A model generated the notes under the pieces. It worked only from the letters and a program-made list of their open reading frames with translations. It had not been told where the DNA came from and ran no database searches. Positions 19,055 to 21,083 of a stretch of 21,083 bases of DNA are shown one piece after another. Position numbers and translations under genes: made by a program. Positions within the stretch are counted from its first letter, which is position 1; each line of letters begins with the position of its first letter. Source of the DNA: Candidatus Woesearchaeota archaeon (GTDB lineage Archaea > Nanobdellota > Nanobdellia > Woesearchaeales > GW2011-AR4); assembly GCA_019323655.1 (NCBI GenBank), contig JAHWGX010000025.1, positions 1 to 21,083 on the forward strand, in the 5' to 3' direction.

Positions 19055-19767
19055 CAGTACCCCCAAAAATCTGTCTTTACCTGCTCTTTTTTTGCGCCTA
19101 AGCTTTCCAGGATTGCTATGGTGCTTTTTACAAATTCCGCAGGGCCGCAAAGGTAATACCAGCTGCCCTTAATGTCTTTGATGTTTTGCTTCAAAAAATC
19201 TTCATCTATTCTTCCTGTTCTGCCGCACCAATCATGCTCGGGTTTAGGCCTTGTTATTGTTATATTGTATGTGAAATTGCTGTTTCCTTTTTTTATTTTT
19301 TCAAGCTCTTCTTTGTATGCTATATGGCCTGGGGTTCTTACGCTGTAAATAAGGCTTAGTTTGTTTTTCAGGTTTTTTTCATTACAATACCTTATTATGC
19401 TCATTAAAGCTGCTATTCCGCAGCCTCCGCTGATTAATACAAGATCTTTTGTTAGGCCTTCTGTAAAATAAAATCTGCCATAAGGCCCTTTAAAGACAAG
19501 GATGTCATTAACTTTTGCCTTGAAAAGGTTAGTTGTAAATTCCCCAACCAAGCTTACTGTAATGTCAATGTGTTTTTGAGAAGGGCTTGAAGCTATTGAG
19601 TAAGCGCGCTTTAATTTTGGATTTTCCTCAAAATTCAGCATGAAAAACTGGCCAGGATAGAAATCAAAATCTTTCGGCTTTTCAAAGCGGAAGGTCTTTA
19701 CACCTATGGCTTCATCTATAATTTTTGTTATTTTCAGCCTGTATTCTTTAACTTGCTGCTCTGGCAT
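19054..19767 (-). CDS. FAD/NAD(P)-binding oxidoreductase, ferredoxin reductase family
   Basis: The protein has 237 residues. The FAD-binding beta barrel carries YPGQFFMLNF and RAYSIASSP, where the Arg and the SxxS region hold the flavin, then GPYGRF. The NAD(P)-binding half begins with LISGGCGIAALMSI and ends with YYLCGPAEFV and the aromatic C-terminus DFWGY. This is the fold of ferredoxin-NADP reductase, phenol hydroxylase and dihydroorotate dehydrogenase electron-transfer subunits. It has no iron-sulfur cysteine cluster, so it is the flavoprotein module alone and its electron partner is unknown. A TATA box at 19793-19800 makes ATG 19767 almost leaderless. It is the first gene of an operon with mre11, an unexpected pairing that may simply be economical packing. 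Confidence 0.88.
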   Translation of the reverse strand: MPEQQVKEYRLKITKIIDEAIGVKTFRFEKPKDFDFYPGQFFMLNFEENPKLKRAYSIASSPSQKHIDITVSLVGEFTTNLFKAKVNDILVFKGPYGRFYFTEGLTKDLVLISGGCGIAALMSIIRYCNEKNLKNKLSLIYSVRTPGHIAYKEELEKIKKGNSNFTYNITITRPKPEHDWCGRTGRIDEDFLKQNIKDIKGSWYYLCGPAEFVKSTIAILESLGAKKEQVKTDFWGY

Positions 19768-19788
19768 TTTAGTAAAAAGAAGCAGTAG

Positions 19789-19801
19789 TATATTTTAAAT
19801 G
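19789..19801 (-). promoter_or_regulatory. Promoter of reductase-mre11 operon
   Basis: The minus strand reads CATTTAAAATATA. The predicted transcript start is about 19771, just before ATG 19767. No other promoter is needed for mre11, which is translationally coupled. Confidence 0.6.
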
Positions 19802-19841
19802 TTTTTGTTAGTAAATAGGAGTATATGATAATAAATGGGAA

Positions 19842-20711
19842 TCAATGCGGCCTTGACTTTATTACAGGGTCTATATGGACAAAAGCCTTTTCAACTTCCT
19901 TAAGCTTCTCCACTTCCTTTTCAACCTTTTTGCCTAATGTGTGGGCCCTGTAAACTGTAAGCTTTCTGTTGACATTTATGTGCACTTCTGCCTGAATAGA
20001 GGTTCCCACATAATGCGCTTTTACTTCCTGGACACTTTTGACGCCTTTAACCTTTGAGGCTGCTTTCCTTATTTTCTCCAAAAGCTCTTTTTTGGGGGCT
20101 TCTCCCATAAGGAATTTCAGGTTTTGCATGCCTATGCTAAAGCCCACCCAGAGAATCCACAGGCCTATAAGTATTGCAGCCAAAGGCTCTAAGGATGCAA
20201 ACCCGAAGAATGAGCCTGAGAAGCCTATAATTGCAACAGCGGAAATCACAATGTCGTTCCTGTGGTCTATTGCGCTTGCTAAAATTGCAGTGCTTCCTGT
20301 TTTTTTTCCTACCCTTACTGCATAAAGGTACATCATCAGTTTTGTCAATATCACTGCAAAAAGGACTACCAAGGGTATTATGCCAAACTCTGATGTTTTT
20401 TTTGCTATAAGCCTTTCAAATGCAATCTGTATTACCTCAAAGCCCAAAACAAATGTCAAGACAGCAACTATCAGCGCTGCAATAGGCTCTGCTCTTTTAT
20501 GGCCAAAGGGGTGATCCTTATCAGCAGACTCTGACGCTACTTTTACGCATAAGTATATTACTCCGGAACTGACTATGTCAAGCAAGGAGTTTAATGCATC
20601 AGAAATGATTACAATGCTATTGTAAAGCACGCCTACTGTAATCTTTACAATAAAAAGAAGGATATTGCCAACTATGTTAAGTATCGTGGCTCTTTTTTTT
20701 ATTTTTTCCAT
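19842..20711 (-). CDS. Cation diffusion facilitator (CDF) transporter
   Basis: The protein has 289 residues, the usual CDF length. Six membrane helices fit the sequence, followed by a cytoplasmic ferredoxin-like domain (residues about 208-289, KGVKSVQEVKAHYVG and AEVHINVNRKL). The transport site is N41 and D45 in helix 2 (SDALNSLLD) and D149 and D153 in helix 5 (AIDHRND). DHPFGHKRAE is the conserved loop after helix 2. Zinc transporters of this family usually have His at one or more of these positions, so an N-D-D-D site points to Mn(II) or Fe(II) export, by proton exchange. This is inference from family knowledge. A TATA box lies at 20735-20743 before ATG 20711. Confidence 0.9.
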   Translation of the reverse strand: MEKIKKRATILNIVGNILLFIVKITVGVLYNSIVIISDALNSLLDIVSSGVIYLCVKVASESADKDHPFGHKRAEPIAALIVAVLTFVLGFEVIQIAFERLIAKKTSEFGIIPLVVLFAVILTKLMMYLYAVRVGKKTGSTAILASAIDHRNDIVISAVAIIGFSGSFFGFASLEPLAAILIGLWILWVGFSIGMQNLKFLMGEAPKKELLEKIRKAASKVKGVKSVQEVKAHYVGTSIQAEVHINVNRKLTVYRAHTLGKKVEKEVEKLKEVEKAFVHIDPVIKSRPH

Positions 20712-20734
20712 TTAGAGTTTTGTTTGGCTGATAG

Positions 20735-20743
20735 TTTATTTAA
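20735..20743 (-). promoter_or_regulatory. Promoter of CDF gene
   Basis: The minus strand reads TTAAATAAA, about 28 bp before ATG 20711, predicting a leaderless transcript. Confidence 0.55.
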
Positions 20744-20827
20744 TTTTTGTTTTTGTTAAGCAAACATTTGAAGTGCGCATAGGGTTAGATGTGTGAATTC
20801 TAACAGCTTTGCCCGTTGGTAGCTGGT

Positions 20828-20896
20828 GGACGAACTGTCCTAAAATAGTAAACTTTATATTCTAGTTCATCCCGAGATTTGTCGAGGTGAACTAGC
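20828..20896 (+). promoter_or_regulatory. Insertion-sequence promoter and hairpin over the ribosome binding site
   Basis: GGAC-GAACT-GTCC (20828-20840) is a small inverted repeat, perhaps near the element's left end. TTTATATT (20854-20861) is a TATA box. CTAGTTCATC (20862-20871) pairs with GGTGAACTAG (20886-20895) in a 10-bp stem with one G-T pair, extended by CGA/TCG round a 6-base loop. The ribosome binding site GAGGTGA lies in the right arm, directly before ATG 20897. Confidence 0.65.
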
Positions 20897-21083
20897 ATGA
20901 GAAAAGCAAGGAAATTGGATGTTTCATGCCCAAACAAGGATTGCAGGGCATATAACCAAATTGGCTTGAGAAACATTATTCGCAAAGGCAAACAGCCAAA
21001 TGGCAGCCAGAGGTACCAATGCACAGACTGCAAAAGGACTTTTGCAAGAAGCATAAACACGCCCTTCTTTCATAAGCACCTTA
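20838..21083 (+). mobile_element. Insertion sequence, left part only
   Basis: The transposase gene start at 20897, its promoter and its hairpin mark an insertion sequence entering from the right edge. The exact left end cannot be fixed without the right end; it probably lies between about 20780 and 20840. The start given here is approximate. Confidence 0.45.
20897..21083 (+). CDS. Insertion-sequence transposase, zinc-ribbon N-terminus (cut by window edge)
   Basis: There are 62 codons to the window edge with no stop. The product starts with a basic stretch (MRKARKLDVSCPNKDC), then a zinc ribbon with Cys in CPNKDC and CTDC, and RTFARSINTPFFHKHL. This is the arrangement of the N-terminal DNA-binding ribbon of IS1-like and related archaeal insertion-sequence transposases (Cys pair, G....G.QRYxC..C...F). 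The catalytic domain would lie beyond the edge. ATG 20897 has GAGGTGA 7 bases upstream inside a hairpin. The minus-strand open frame at 20800-21060 is a shadow of this gene. Confidence 0.78.
   Translation, partial: MRKARKLDVSCPNKDCRAYNQIGLRNIIRKGKQPNGSQRYQCTDCKRTFARSINTPFFHKHL

Noticed and set aside
19055..19150. N-terminal extension of mre11
   Set aside because: The extra codons lie within the reductase gene in another frame. ATG 19054 gives the family-typical start MKFAHIADCH and a TGATG coupling.
20800..21060. Minus-strand open frame of 86 codons at the right edge
   Set aside because: It is the antisense shadow of the zinc-ribbon transposase, whose plus-strand frame has clear Cys motifs and a ribosome binding site.

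Overview
The window looks archaeal, most likely a small-genome DPANN archaeon of the Woesearchaeota/Pacearchaeota type. Core genes in it are archaeal: RNA polymerase subunit L, the GatB subunit of tRNA amidotransferase, a METTL5-like RNA adenine methyltransferase, an Mre11-type nuclease and a PAC2-family protein. Almost every gene has a TATA box (TTTAAATA or close) centred about 25-30 bp before a start codon, so most transcripts should be leaderless or nearly so. Downstream genes in an operon carry a GGTG/GAGGTG ribosome binding site. The lineage is inferred from gene content, not from a marker phylogeny.

Layout. 1-3700: a signal-peptide membrane protein with a long charged helical tail, convergent with a TPR protein, then a toxin-antitoxin-like pair (DUF4258 protein plus YgiT-type zinc finger fused to an AbrB domain). 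3713-6587: a two-gene operon of helical and membrane proteins, the PAC2 protein, two helical proteins of unknown role with nearly identical leaders, and a 53-residue membrane protein. 6668-9541: an HTH-nucleotidyltransferase/HEPN pair and a TMTC-like glycosyltransferase with five TPRs.

9542-14660 is an AT-rich accessory stretch. It holds a gene of unknown function, a tyrosine recombinase reduced to its catalytic domain, another unknown gene, and two tandem coiled-coil winged-helix proteins. Between them lie two strongly structured non-coding elements. Upstream of the winged-helix pair is an array of 13 GGGANT units, mostly on an exact 11-bp register.

14667-20711 returns to housekeeping genes: METTL5-like methyltransferase, rpoL, a solo transposase N-terminal-like domain, gatB, a reductase-mre11 operon, and a cation efflux transporter. 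The right edge cuts into an insertion sequence whose transposase ribosome binding site sits inside a hairpin.

The most interesting unexplained feature is the helically phased GGGANT array beside the two coiled-coil DNA-binding proteins. Its geometry recalls plasmid centromeres or cooperative operators. Next are three stem-closed structured elements (11706-11842, 12707-12871, 15350-15456), a run of AAAGTGAG octamers (14624-15165), and a decamer TGTTACTTTT found only at the toxin-antitoxin-like and integrase promoters.
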